A DNA stretch of 59,380 nucleotides from an uncultured Bacteroidia bacterium (GTDB lineage Bacteria; Bacteroidota; Bacteroidia; Bacteroidales; Prolixibacteraceae): assembly GCA_903834845.1 (NCBI GenBank), contig CAILKW010000029.1, positions 1-59,380 on the forward strand. Reading direction: 5' to 3'. Numbering within the stretch: position 1 is the stretch's first letter; every line of letters starts with the position of its first letter. A program made the position numbers and the translations under genes. Below the pieces are notes generated by a model. The model was given only the letters and a program-made list of their open reading frames with translations, was not told where the DNA came from and ran no database searches. Shown in pieces: positions 16,244 through 26,800 of the stretch.

Positions 16244-19204
16244 ATGGGACGAATTTTATATTTTATGATTTTCAATATGATGGCTTTCAGAATATTAGCT
16301 TCTGACCTGGTTTTAATTCCAACAAAAAACTATTTCGAGACAAAAGCCATTTTCAGTAACCCGGTAGTAACAGTGAATTTTTACAGTAACGAGTTTGTAA
16401 TTGCTACGCTTAATGGATCGCTGGAAAGACCATTTATCAAGCTTGATGGTTCAGCATGGGAAACCAATTTCAGCTATTACCTTGTATATTTGGACATTAT
16501 TAACCGGGCTGAATATCTTTCGGAGGTTGGCTCACAAGTAAAAGTACTTTATGACAGTGGGCAATACCTGATTTTGAAGACAGATGAAACTGCTTTTGGG
16601 CCATTAAAACCTGCAAAAAATGATGGAATGGTCAGATTCTTCAACATCGGAGCCAAACTACCAGAACCGAATAACCTGTTAAAAAGTGCCAGTCTTATTC
16701 CCGATCCATATATCGCTGCTATGATAAATCGTGTAGAGTCTTCAAATATTACCTCTACCGTGCAGCAATTGCAAGATTATGGCCACCGCGGTTGGTTAAA
16801 TCCTTCTGGATTTAAAGCACAAAACTGGATAAAGGACGTTTTTACCGGCTTTAATTATAAGGTTGAGGTGATGGATTTTTTTGAGATGTATCCAAACGGC
16901 AGTGACAACGTGATAGCTACCAAAATTGGGAAAAAATACCCTGACGAGTATGTCATTCTTGGTGGACACTATGATTCATATTCCTATTACGAAACTGCAC
17001 CCGGAGCTGATGATAATGCTTCAGGAGTAGCAGGATTATTGGAAGCTGCACGGATCTTGAGCCAGTATGACTTCGACCGCACAATAATTTTTTGTGCATT
17101 TTCAGGTGAGGAGTATGGATTATATGGAAGCCATTTTTATGCTAACAGATGTTCAGAGCAAGGGATGAGAATTCTAGGGTATTTCAACTTGGACATGATT
17201 GGTTATCTCAAACCCGGTAACCCTATCAGCACCGATGTTTATTATACAACCACCGCTTTACCGTTATTTGAGTTTTATCAAAAGGTTTGCTCAATTTATC
17301 TACCGGAATTTAACGTTAGGTCAGCCGCTGCCAGCTGGGGTATGAGCGACTATTATTCGTTTAATAGTGCCGGTTACATGGGTATTTTTCCTTTTGAGGA
17401 CAAACAGAATTACAGTCCTTACATTCACACATTCAACGACGTAGTCGGGATAAGTTACAATAATAGTGAACAAGCAGGAATCTTCACAAAAGCCACCATT
17501 GCCTCAGTAGTTACACTGGCCAATATTAGCAGTGGATCGATACCTGTCAAATGGTTTGGTTCGATCTCCTCCGACTGGAACACACCCGGCAACTGGCAAC
17601 CGAATATTGTTCCAAAAGCAACAGATAATGTTACAATACTATCCAATTATGACGATCCTGTCGTGAACGAGGATGCTGCCAAACCAGCTGTTTGCAACAA
17701 CCTCACCATAATACCCAGTGGGCTGCTTACCATCAATCCAGGCAAAGCACTGACTGTTAATGGCAACATTATCGGTTCGGACAGCATAAAAGGTTTGATT
17801 ATTAAATCTGATGTCAACGGCACTGGTTCGTTAAAGGTTTTAGGAAGTATTACGGCATCAGCTACTGTTCAACGGTTTTTGAATAATGGAAAAGGGTATT
17901 TAATATCTTCACCCATTGGTAAGCAGACACTGAAAGATTTTATCGCAAAAAATGTCAACATACCTGTTATAGGGTCAACAACAGCTTATGAGTTTTCAGA
18001 ATTTTCAAACTCGGGTATATTTGGGTGGAATCCAAATTTTACAGTTGATTATTTAAATAAGAACCCAACTAAGGCATTGGAATTTGGAAAGGGTTATTGG
18101 GTACGAACTGCATCAGGTGCTAATCCTGAAAGGCTTGATTTCGAAGGTGTTTTAAATAGTCCATCAACTACAAGTATTAATCTATCCTCAACTGCGGCTG
18201 ATGGTTGGAATTTGATCGGTAACCCGTTAGCTGCCGCAATCAAGTTATCTGATAACACACCCGAAACGAGCGAAACAGACAATTTTTTGGAGGTCAATCA
18301 GGCCAACTTCGACCCAAATTCGTATGGTGTTTATAAACTAAACGGTGCCTCTGGCGATAATGATGAATATGAAGTTATAAATAAAACCTCAGGGAATACC
18401 TTTGCAAAGGTAGGTCAGGGTTTCTTTGTGAAGAAAAAGGATAATGCCATAGTTACCTCAATGTCAGTTACTCCGGCAATGCAATTTCATATAACCTCAG
18501 ATCAATTGAAAACTGGTGAACTTACTTATCCTGAAATTAAATTGACCGTATCGGGTAGTGGTAAAAGTGCTTCAACAAAGATTAAATTTATTGAAACAAC
18601 TCATGAAGGGCTGGATGTAGGATACGATGCCGGGATATTCAAAGTAAACCCGGAATTTTCTCTATATACCAAATTGGTTGAAGACAATGGCTCGGACTTT
18701 CAGCTGCAGTGTTTACCAACTAACCAGTACGACAAACTTGTAATTCCAATTGGTCTTGATTACAAAAATGGTGGTGAGGTTGTCTTCTCCGCTTTAGCTT
18801 CTAATCTGGATGCTGGTTGTACAATGATTTTAGAAGATGTAATAACTAATTCATTTACTGATCTTTCAAAAAATAATTATAAAACAGAAGTTACTGCCAA
18901 TACAGCTGGATCCAACAGGTTCTTTCTCTATACTGCCAAAATAAAAGGCTTTGAAAATCAGATAACAGACGGAAAACGTATTGCGTATTCGATAAGTAAT
19001 ATAGAAATCCGATTAATCGGCAAGGTAAGCGACGGTGCGGAAGCAACCCTTTACGATGCCTCTGGTCGTATAATACTTTTTAAAATTTTGGGTGCGGGTA
19101 TCCTAAATATCATAGACCTGCCAAATATTAAATCTGGTCTTTATTTGTTAAACATCAATGATAAAGGTGCGACACAAACAATTAAAGTGTTAATCAGGAA
19201 ATAA
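16244..19204 (+). CDS. Secreted M28-family metallopeptidase with T9SS sorting domain
   Basis: This 986-residue exported protein has a short hydrophobic N-terminus ending near RILAS. The M28 di-zinc peptidase domain spans about residues 160-430 and shows all expected residues: H242 (LGGHYDS), D256 (GADDNASG), E289-E290 (FSGEE), D317 (NLDMIG) and H395 (IHTFNDV). The middle is a long beta-rich region of the kind seen in Bacteroidota secreted enzymes (about 440-900). The last 75 residues resemble a type A T9SS C-terminal sorting domain (TLYDASGRII, then SGLYLLNINDKGATQTIKVLIRK-like ending). It probably acts as a cell-surface or secreted aminopeptidase. It is flanked on both sides by the duplicated ATPase gene. 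Confidence 0.88.
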   Translation: MGRILYFMIFNMMAFRILASDLVLIPTKNYFETKAIFSNPVVTVNFYSNEFVIATLNGSLERPFIKLDGSAWETNFSYYLVYLDIINRAEYLSEVGSQVKVLYDSGQYLILKTDETAFGPLKPAKNDGMVRFFNIGAKLPEPNNLLKSASLIPDPYIAAMINRVESSNITSTVQQLQDYGHRGWLNPSGFKAQNWIKDVFTGFNYKVEVMDFFEMYPNGSDNVIATKIGKKYPDEYVILGGHYDSYSYYETAPGADDNASGVAGLLEAARILSQYDFDRTIIFCAFSGEEYGLYGSHFYANRCSEQGMRILGYFNLDMIGYLKPGNPISTDVYYTTTALPLFEFYQKVCSIYLPEFNVRSAAASWGMSDYYSFNSAGYMGIFPFEDKQNYSPYIHTFNDVVGISYNNSEQAGIFTKATIASVVTLANISSGSIPVKWFGSISSDWNTPGNWQPNIVPKATDNVTILSNYDDPVVNEDAAKPAVCNNLTIIPSGLLTINPGKALTVNGNIIGSDSIKGLIIKSDVNGTGSLKVLGSITASATVQRFLNNGKGYLISSPIGKQTLKDFIAKNVNIPVIGSTTAYEFSEFSNSGIFGWNPNFTVDYLNKNPTKALEFGKGYWVRTASGANPERLDFEGVLNSPSTTSINLSSTAADGWNLIGNPLAAAIKLSDNTPETSETDNFLEVNQANFDPNSYGVYKLNGASGDNDEYEVINKTSGNTFAKVGQGFFVKKKDNAIVTSMSVTPAMQFHITSDQLKTGELTYPEIKLTVSGSGKSASTKIKFIETTHEGLDVGYDAGIFKVNPEFSLYTKLVEDNGSDFQLQCLPTNQYDKLVIPIGLDYKNGGEVVFSALASNLDAGCTMILEDVITNSFTDLSKNNYKTEVTANTAGSNRFFLYTAKIKGFENQITDGKRIAYSISNIEIRLIGKVSDGAEATLYDASGRIILFKILGAGILNIIDLPNIKSGLYLLNINDKGATQTIKVLIRK

Positions 19205-19395
19205 AAGAAGGAAGAAATATTTGGATTAAATATCAAGAATTCAGGAACAGTTGAGTATGGCCAAGAAAATAACTGTCAGTAAGTCTATTTATTATTAGTA
19301 GTTAATAACATATAGTACAAACAACAAATGTATTGATCACCAAAGACTGTATAATCGAGATATGTTTGATGAACGATTTTATACTAAACAATCGT

Positions 19396-19403
19396 TATAT
19401 TTG
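19396..19403 (+). promoter_or_regulatory. -7 element of ATPase copy B
   Basis: TATATTTG, again 17 bases before the ATG, in a block nearly identical to that of copy A. Confidence 0.65.
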
Positions 19404-19420
19404 CAAAAAAACAACTTGAG

Positions 19421-20995
19421 ATGAAAAGGTTTTTTAATGTTACAGGCTTATGTAATCCAAACGACCATTTTATGGTTGACCCTTTACGCGGATTAGGTGA
19501 AACAATACTAAGTTTAATTGCTAACAAGTATTATTTCACCATACATGCTCCACGTCAAACTGGAAAAACTACGCTTCTGCGCTCTTTGTCGAAACAGTTG
19601 AATATGTCCCAAAAATATATTGCTGTTCACTTCTCGCTCGAAACTGCAGGTTTCCGTTCCAACTCGGTCGAAAAGGCAAATAAAGCTATTATAGAAAGTC
19701 TGTATAGTGCATCTCAGGAACAAGTTACTGTTAACAATTACCCTCCTTATCCTTCAGAATATGAACCATCCATCAATGTTTTTAAAAACTATTTGACAGA
19801 TTGGGCAAGAAATAGTAGCTTACCCATAATCTTATTGATTGACGAAATAGATTCTTTGTATGACGATGTGCTTATATCTGTGCTTAGGCAGTTACGCGAC
19901 GGATTTCAGTTTAGGCCAGAAGCCTTTCCTTCATCTATTGCACTTGTCGGTTTACGCGATGTAAGGGAATACAAAGAAAAAGTGAGAGATAACGACAGCT
20001 CTATTGGCAGCGGTTCGCCCTTTAATGTCAAAGCCGAATCTTTAACAATCAGCAATTTTTCTCGACATCAAATAGCCGGTCTTTTTCAACAATATACAGA
20101 TGAAGGTGGACAGGTTTTTGAAGATGAAATTATTAATCTGATATATTTACTTACAGGAGGTCAACCCTGGCTTGTAAATGCTTTGGCCCGTGAAATAACG
20201 GACAAAATTTTAGAAAGAGATACTTCAAAACCAATTATTGTTGAAATCGTTAATCAAGCAAAAGAAAACCTGATTCTGCGAAGGGATACCCATCTTGATA
20301 GTTTGATAGATAAATTGATGGATTCCCGCGTACGCCCAATAGTTGATTCGATTATTTCGGGTGCCGATGTGGAGTTTAATAATTTCAACGATAACCTGCA
20401 ATATGCTATTGATCTGGGGATTATAAAGAACACAGGTAGCGAAATCGTAATATCGAACGAAATTTACAAAGAGATTATTCCCAGAGTGTTAAACTTGAGT
20501 TTCATGGCCAATATCGGGGCAAAGGTGTCGCCACAATGGTTTATAAAAGCAGACGGTCATCTTGATATGGACGCACTGCTTCGTGAATTTCAGGATTTTT
20601 ATCGCGAACATTCTGAAAGCTGGCTCGACACATTTAGTTATCACGAAAGTGGCAAACAACTATTACTGATGGCATTCCTGCAACGCATTGTCAATGGTGG
20701 CGGCTCAATCGCACGTGAGATGGCAGTAGGTAGAGGCAGAACCGATTTAGTGATTGAATTCAATGGAGATTGTTTTGTACTGGAGCTAAAGATAAAACGT
20801 TCGAATACCAATATGGTACGGACCTATAAACAACTTTTCCATTATCTCGATCAACTAAACCAAACGCACGGATACCTGATTCTTTTTGAACTGAAGAATT
20901 CCGATGTTTTATCATGGGAAGAACGGATCAAATGGACGGAAGTCGAATACGAATCACTTGGAGTTAAAAAACAGTTTAGCATGGTTGAAATGTAA
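19421..20995 (+). CDS. AAA-like ATPase with C-terminal PD-(D/E)XK nuclease-like domain, copy B
   Basis: This 524-residue paralogue of the gene at 14266 is exactly the same length. Walker A, Walker B and the D442/E455/K457 core are all retained. Identity to copy A is very uneven. Residues 1-53, about 133-297 and 368-524 are almost unchanged (only seven differences in the last 157 residues), while about 54-132 and 298-367 are strongly diverged. Similarity stops at the stop codon and about 25 bases before the -7 element. Its 3' end abuts the remnant of a sulfatase on the other strand. The family is fairly sure; the function is unknown. Confidence 0.8.
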   Translation: MKRFFNVTGLCNPNDHFMVDPLRGLGETILSLIANKYYFTIHAPRQTGKTTLLRSLSKQLNMSQKYIAVHFSLETAGFRSNSVEKANKAIIESLYSASQEQVTVNNYPPYPSEYEPSINVFKNYLTDWARNSSLPIILLIDEIDSLYDDVLISVLRQLRDGFQFRPEAFPSSIALVGLRDVREYKEKVRDNDSSIGSGSPFNVKAESLTISNFSRHQIAGLFQQYTDEGGQVFEDEIINLIYLLTGGQPWLVNALAREITDKILERDTSKPIIVEIVNQAKENLILRRDTHLDSLIDKLMDSRVRPIVDSIISGADVEFNNFNDNLQYAIDLGIIKNTGSEIVISNEIYKEIIPRVLNLSFMANIGAKVSPQWFIKADGHLDMDALLREFQDFYREHSESWLDTFSYHESGKQLLLMAFLQRIVNGGGSIAREMAVGRGRTDLVIEFNGDCFVLELKIKRSNTNMVRTYKQLFHYLDQLNQTHGYLILFELKNSDVLSWEERIKWTEVEYESLGVKKQFSMVEM

Positions 20996-21774
20996 AAACC
21001 ATTATTTTTTCCATCGTTTCTGTTTGACTGCATAAAATCATTTGGTTGTTTTTTCTCAGGAAAAGCTTCAAGTAAGGGTGGAGTCCATTCTACCGGTTTG
21101 GGATTGGCAATATTAAGAGGAAAAGTATCAGCATAACTTGTCATTTCTTTTGCAAGCAAAGCAGTCATTCATTGGATTTTCTCATGGTATTTCGGTTTAT
21201 AAACGAGGTTATTTAACTCATGAGGGTCATTATATAAATCGAATAGTTGGGTTCTGTCCACTATTGGATAACGGATAAGTTTCCACCGTTCGTCGCGGAT
21301 TGAGTGCTGAACATTTCGGTAGCCTGTGTAAAGCACTTTGCGTACTTTCTTACTCTTCCTGTTAAGAATAGGCAATAAGCTCTTACCTTCTACTCCATCG
21401 GGAATTTTTGCGCAGGCAAACTCAGCAATAGTCGGGAACAGATCCATCAGATAAACCAATGCTTCGCTACTGCCTTTGGGAATACCTGGACCAGCTATGA
21501 CAAGCGGAACGTGCATCCCTCCGAATTCATAAAGGTTTTGTTTTCCAAAGAGTCCGTGATCTCCAAGCGAGAGTCCGTTGTCGCCGCTGAAGATAATAAT
21601 CGTATTTTCCCACTGCCCATTAGTCTTCAACTCAGCAAAGATGCGTCCTAAATGGTAATCGAGTCCTGATATGCAGGAATAGTAGTCGGCATTTTGCTGT
21701 TTCGTATCTTCAGGAGTATGCGGCCAGGGGGCAAGCTTTTCGTTGTTGATGCCTGAAATACCAATCAGATCAAT
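20996..21774 (-). pseudogene. Sulfatase (family S1) 3' remnant, truncated and interrupted
   Basis: The minus frame from 21774 reads a clear C-terminal half of a formylglycine sulfatase: PWPHTPEDTKQQNADYYSCI, IIIFSGDNGLSLGDHGLFGK, GGMHVPLVIAGPGIPKG, LMDLFPTIAEFA, then the DERWKLIRYPIVDRTQLFDL tail. The catalytic N-terminal half with the CxPxR site is absent; the frame meets a stop at 21775. An in-frame TGA at 21169-21171 splits the tail from its continuation (MTALLAKEMTSYADTFPLNI, then PKPVEWTPPL). The far end runs into the end of ATPase copy B. No functional enzyme is expected. It may be the relic of a sulfatase once linked to a neighbouring glycan locus. Confidence 0.85.
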
Positions 21775-21775
21775 T

Positions 21776-21859
21776 TACTTCGAAAATTGGCTTTACTTTT
21801 TATCCGGCATCAAAATTTTAAACGACCCGGTGGATGAAGAAAAATTCGCAGGTATGTGA
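21776..21859 (+). pseudogene. Possible short 3' gene fragment of unknown family
   Basis: Directly next to the sulfatase break point, a plus-strand frame reads YFENWLYFLSGIKI, then LNDPVDEEKFAGM and a stop, and has no start codon. The composition looks protein-coding, but I do not recognise the family. It may mark the junction of a deletion. Confidence 0.25.
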
Positions 21860-22485
21860 TGTTATTGGTTATAACATCGAAAACATTACCAATTGGATTT
21901 GGTCGTTTATCCAGAGGGGTTAATCAAATAAACTATGTAACGGTATTTTGGTATTCTGATTGAGGTAAAAGCGGATACTCAAATCGAGAAGAAAAGGAAT
22001 GGAATGGGAGTAAATCAACACGTTAAAAAAACTTTGATGTCTTAAAATATCAATTTTTTCTCTTCATATAGAAAAAAACTGTCGTACAAAAATCGAAAAT
22101 TAAGGATGGCAAATTTATTGAGCCGTAAATAATTCATTCGGAATACCTGCAAATTGGGTAACTTATCCTTTGGATAGGTTACAATAACTACCACAAAAAA
22201 ACAAATCAGGCAATGTGGCAAATTATGTATGTTGATATTTTATTCATAAAACTATTTCCTTTGTACGGATTTGATACCGGATAAAGAGTCAATCGCATCT
22301 TAATATGCGAAAGTATTGTATGTCTGGTATTAGTATTAAGTTGGCCAATTATTGGAATTGCTGATTTTTTGGAACACAGATAACACATATTATACTGATT
22401 TGTAAGGATTCTAACGATAAAATAATTTTGCATTTGCTGGGTCAGCGTTCTTCGGTGTTCTGTTTTATCTCTTTCTTCCTTAAAG
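21860..22485. other. Intergenic stretch without a recognised gene
   Basis: About 625 AT-rich bases between the gene remnants and the FecR leader. A degenerate run resembling ACACAGATaACAC...ACTGATTT is seen near 22375-22410, with a similar one near 59132-59160. No sigma-factor gene is present, although an ECF sigma gene would be expected here for a FecR operon. Confidence 0.55.
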
Positions 22486-22553
22486 AAAATAAATTTTCAA
22501 AATTCTGTCCCTTATTTCATTTTTGTTCCTCTTACAAGTATAAAACTTGAAAA
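22486..22553 (+). promoter_or_regulatory. FecR leader/promoter block, conserved between both FecR operons
   Basis: From AAATAAATTTTCAAAATTCTG through TGTCCCTT, TTTCATTTTTG and TATAAAACTTGAAA to the ATG, this 68-base block is almost identical to the sequence before the second FecR (59051-59117, minus strand). Sequence further upstream is unrelated. A shared promoter, possibly read by an ECF sigma factor, is the simplest explanation. Confidence 0.55.
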
Positions 22554-23738
22554 ATGACTTCTTTCATTCACAAATATATCAAAAATCCAAAATTCCTGAA
22601 ATGGATATTCAATACGAATCCAGCTATTGATATCTACGGGGAACAATATCTCCTTGAACAACCAGAAATGAAAACAAGAATCCCAGAACTTAAAGATCGT
22701 ATTATCGAACTTAGGTTTTCCAATGATATGAACTGTCTTTCTGAAAAAACAGAACTTAGGACACGTTTTGTTAGGAAAATCAACTACAATTTTAAACAAA
22801 CAAAGATCCGGGTGGTGTTTCACTGTGCAATGAAATACGCAGCTATTGCTCTGATTTTATTTGGTATATGGGGTTTAGTGGTTTATACAAATATGGGAAA
22901 AGAGACAGTTTTTCATGAGTTTGTAAAGCAGGCTATTCAGGTGTATTCCATAACCCAAAGGCCATTGCTGATTACTTCAAATTGTAAAAATGCAAACCAT
23001 ATAAAGACAAATTCCACAGTTGAATATTCCAAAAGTGAAGTTGTAGTATTAAATATCGATTCATTTCTTCAAACGACTAATGTTGCTACTAACCCATTGG
23101 TTATTCCTTACGGAAATCAATCAAGGGTTGTATCATCCGATAATAAAGTGGTTTGGCTGAATTCTGGCAACCAACTCAAAAATCCGACATTGTTTATTGA
23201 CAAAATCCAGAAAATTTTGTCAATCGGCGAAAGCTTTTTTGAAGTTGCGAAAAACCAGGAAACGCCTTTTATTGGTAACACCTCAATTATTGATATTTTG
23301 GTACTTGGAACTAATTTTAAGGTTTCGACTTATCGTGATGATAAACTAATTCAAACTGTTTTGAAAGAAGGAGGTAAAACATTCCAACAACAAGAGACTG
23401 ATATTTTCGGGAATGATTTCCTGATTAAGCAAAACCAAATGGGTTCGTTTAATAAAATCAGTTACAATAAGAAAATTTATGAAGTAGTTACTGATTATTA
23501 TACCTTTTGGACAAAAGACCTGATTGGTATCGATGAAATTGGTTTTATCCGCTTAATGAAAAAACTTGTGCAGTTATACACTACTTCATTCAATTTTTCA
23601 GACACAAATAAAGCGACAATGGTTATCAATGGTAAAATCAATATAAAGGCAAACAGAAAGGAGGTGATGGAATATTTAGAGAAAGTCTCTTTGTCTAAAT
23701 TCGAGCAAATAAATAAAATTCTATATAATATGTTATAA
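22554..23738 (+). CDS. FecR-family anti-sigma factor, drifted copy
   Basis: This 394-residue membrane protein is paralogous to the FecR at 57857. It has an N-terminal cytoplasmic part (1-90), one membrane helix (MKYAAIALILFGIWGLVVYT), a periplasmic FecR domain and a C-terminal DUF4974-like domain. FecR proteins hold an ECF sigma factor and release it when a TonB-dependent receptor signals through its STN domain. Here conserved FecR residues are altered relative to the paralogue: WLNAGSRLVYPTLF became WLNSGNQLKNPTLF, and GEAYFEVAKNQEKPFIVKT became GESFFEVAKNQETPFIGNT. The reading frame is intact. The gene heads the plus-strand SusCD operon, but no ECF sigma gene is next to it. Function may be relaxed or lost. 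Confidence 0.85.
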   Translation: MTSFIHKYIKNPKFLKWIFNTNPAIDIYGEQYLLEQPEMKTRIPELKDRIIELRFSNDMNCLSEKTELRTRFVRKINYNFKQTKIRVVFHCAMKYAAIALILFGIWGLVVYTNMGKETVFHEFVKQAIQVYSITQRPLLITSNCKNANHIKTNSTVEYSKSEVVVLNIDSFLQTTNVATNPLVIPYGNQSRVVSSDNKVVWLNSGNQLKNPTLFIDKIQKILSIGESFFEVAKNQETPFIGNTSIIDILVLGTNFKVSTYRDDKLIQTVLKEGGKTFQQQETDIFGNDFLIKQNQMGSFNKISYNKKIYEVVTDYYTFWTKDLIGIDEIGFIRLMKKLVQLYTTSFNFSDTNKATMVINGKINIKANRKEVMEYLEKVSLSKFEQINKILYNML

Positions 23739-23747
23739 TAATTAAAA

Positions 23748-23780
23748 AAAACCTGAAATGGTGGAACATTTCCAGGTTTT
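23748..23780 (+). promoter_or_regulatory. Conserved hairpin between fecR and susC
   Basis: AACCTG (23750-23755) pairs with CAGGTT (23773-23778), with further pairing AAATG/CATTT inside and the loop GTGGAA. The same structure lies in the other FecR-SusC gap (57818-57849), where AACCGG pairs with CCGGTT, a compensatory T-A to G-C change. It may be an attenuator or an mRNA processing or stabilising element; no strong T-run follows. Confidence 0.6.
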
Positions 23781-23830
23781 ATTAAACACTAAATCAATTC
23801 AGTATTTATACATTAAAACAGTTCAAGAGA

Positions 23831-26800
23831 ATGTTAAAGAAGTGGCTTATCGGCTTTCCTTATCAGGGAAGTCAAAATAAAATATGGAAAATTATGAAAT
23901 TGACCCTTATTCTATTAATCGGTTTTATGATGACTGTATCAGCGAATAGTTATTCGCAAAAGACCAGACTCGATATTCAACTATCTAACACGACCATAAA
24001 AGGTCTGTTTGGATATATCGAGCAGAATAGTGAATTCGTTTTTCTTTATCGGAGCGAAGATTTAAATACCTCAAAAAAATTGAGCATTGACATCAAAAAT
24101 GCAACCATCTTCCAGATTCTGGATCAAGTGCTTAAAGACGAAAAAGTGGCTTACGACGTATACGAGCGTCAGATTGTCATCCGAAAGTCAACTGAATCAG
24201 CGGTTACTGCTCAGCAACCCGAAAAAAAAGAAATATCAGGAAAAGTTAGTGATTCAAAAGACCAGCCAATTCCAGGTGTAACGGTATTAGCGAAAGGTAC
24301 GACAATCGGGATCACGACCAATTTGGACGGAAAATACCGATTTTTTGTTCCGTCCGATACAAAAATTATTAGCTTCTCCTTTGTGGGTTTGAAGACTCAG
24401 GAAATAGAAATTAATGGTAATAACATTATAAATATCAAGATGTTTGAAGAAACAATCGGAGTTGATGAGGTCGTTATTGTTGGTTATATACGCCAAAATC
24501 GCCGAGATCTTTCTTCCTCGGTATCCAAGATTGATATGAAGGCCCTCGAAAATAACCCCACGGCCTCACTGATAAGCCTCTTAGTTGGGCAGGCGGCAGG
24601 AGTTCAATCTGTTATCAGAAGTGGGGCACCGGGTATCTCAGGAGGTGGCCTGGTAATTCGTGGAAATACATCCCTCTCTGCTTCCGATGGTATAGATGGT
24701 ATCAGCAACCCTTTGTATATTGTGGATGGTATTCCAATGTCCCTACAGGATCTTGCAGGATTTGACGTTTCACAAAACGATTTCCTTTCAACACTTAACC
24801 CGAACGAAATCAAATCAATTGATATTTTGAAAGATGCCGCTGCAACCGCGATTTATGGATCACGTGGGGCGAACGGTGTTGTTATTATTTCAACCAAACG
24901 AGGAATTAGTGGAGAAACCCGCTTTTCATCAAGCGTTTCTTATGGTTCAATCCTGGCTCCTGAAAAGATGAAAGTTTTTATAGGTGAAGCTGAACGGCAA
25001 GAAAAACTTAGATTATACGATCAAACCCTTACCACTTTTTTTGGAGATAAAGCATGGATTGATGTTCGTAATGGCCTTGAAGTAATGGGTTATTTTTTAC
25101 CTTCTGTGCTTACCGACAAATATAATCCGGCTTTTAACAATGCCTACGATTTTCAAAAGTTGTTTTACCAAACAGGTAATACTCAAAATATTGATCTCAG
25201 TATGGATGGGGGAACTGAAAAAAGCTCATACCGTATTGGATTAAGCCATTACAACGAAAAAGGAGTCTTGGTTGGTTATGGGTTTAAAAGGACCACTCTA
25301 AACGCTAGTTTAGTAAATGATGTAAACAAATTTATCCATAACGATTTTTCATTAAGATATAGTTACCTTGATCGTCAGGGTGGTTTAAATAGCTATATGA
25401 AAGCTATGCCTACGTCCCCCACTAATTTACCCTCATCATTATACTATCGCACTCCCGAAGAACTTTCACGTATGTCGGGTCAATTAGGCGACGCTTACAA
25501 TAAAAACAGAAGTCATAGTTTGTCGTTAAGCGATGCTTTGCGTTTTAAGATTACAAAAGATTTATCATTGGATAATCAGGCATCTGTTTCCTTAAATTTT
25601 GGATCAAACGATTATTTTATCCCCTCAACTGCCAGGGCCGACAATAAGAGCTTTGGCCAATCGCAATCGAGTGTAAATTCAACATTTAATGCGAATTCTG
25701 TTCTTACTTATAATAAAACATTCAAGTATCATCGCGTAACCGTATTGGCCGGAACCGAAATTAACTCCGACGATCAACAAATGTCGTGGATTCAAGCCGA
25801 TAACGGTACATCTGATTATTTAAAAGTAATTCAGGGATTTCAAAAAGAAAATATCGATGGATATTCGAATATTGTAAAAACCAATATGCTATCTTACTTT
25901 GGTTCGTTAAACTACGGTTATAAGGAGAATAAATATCAGTTTGAAGGTGTGGTCAGACGCGATGCTTCGTCTCGTTTTGGTGCTAACAACAAGTGGGCTA
26001 CATTCCCATCGGCAAAGGTACACTGGGTTTTCTCTAAAGAACCTTGGTTAAAAGGATGCTCTACCTGGCTCGACTTTGGAAAAATTCGTGTATCTTATGG
26101 TAACTCAGGTAGTATCGCGGGTGATCCTTTATTGCAATACAATTCCTTGATATCAACCAACAACATTGGTGCTGGAATGAACGATATTTATCGCAATAAA
26201 ATGGACGTAAAAACCTATGGAGGCCAAACCGTTGTTATTTCCGACTTTAACAGAGTATCGAACAAAGGTTTATCGTGGAGTAAATCGAGTGAAATAAACT
26301 ATGGGATAGATTTAGAGCTTTTTAAGAAAAGACTATTTGTTACCGGTGATGTTTATTCAAAATACATCTCTGGTTTGGTTTATACCTCAACTCTACCACA
26401 AAATGTTGGTTTTACGTCTATACAATCAAATCTGGTTGACATGATCAACAGTGGATTTGAGTTAAATCTTACCGGTTATATTTTCCCCCGAACCAGCGAT
26501 TTCCAGTGGGAATGGACCCTTAACCTTTCAAAAAACAACTCTAAAATTGCCAAACTGGGCAATGGAGGACGTGATTATATCAATGGAGATTATGCCTTTG
26601 TTGTTGGCAGACCCGCATTCCAGTATTATACCTATGAATACACCGGAGCACTCGATTCATTTGATGATTTGGAAGTTAATCCAGTAACCGGAAAACCAAT
26701 GAGCTATTTATGGGGTGACGCTGGTTTAGCTTTAGGACTTCAAGGCCGTATATTCCCGGGGATGCCTTTATTTACAGATGTAAATGGCGACTTCCAGATT

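Noticed and set aside
22206-22433. 75-residue minus-strand frame upstream of FecR, as a possible sigma-factor remnant
   Set aside because: The translation has no sigma-70 region 2 or 4 features and no other recognisable domain.
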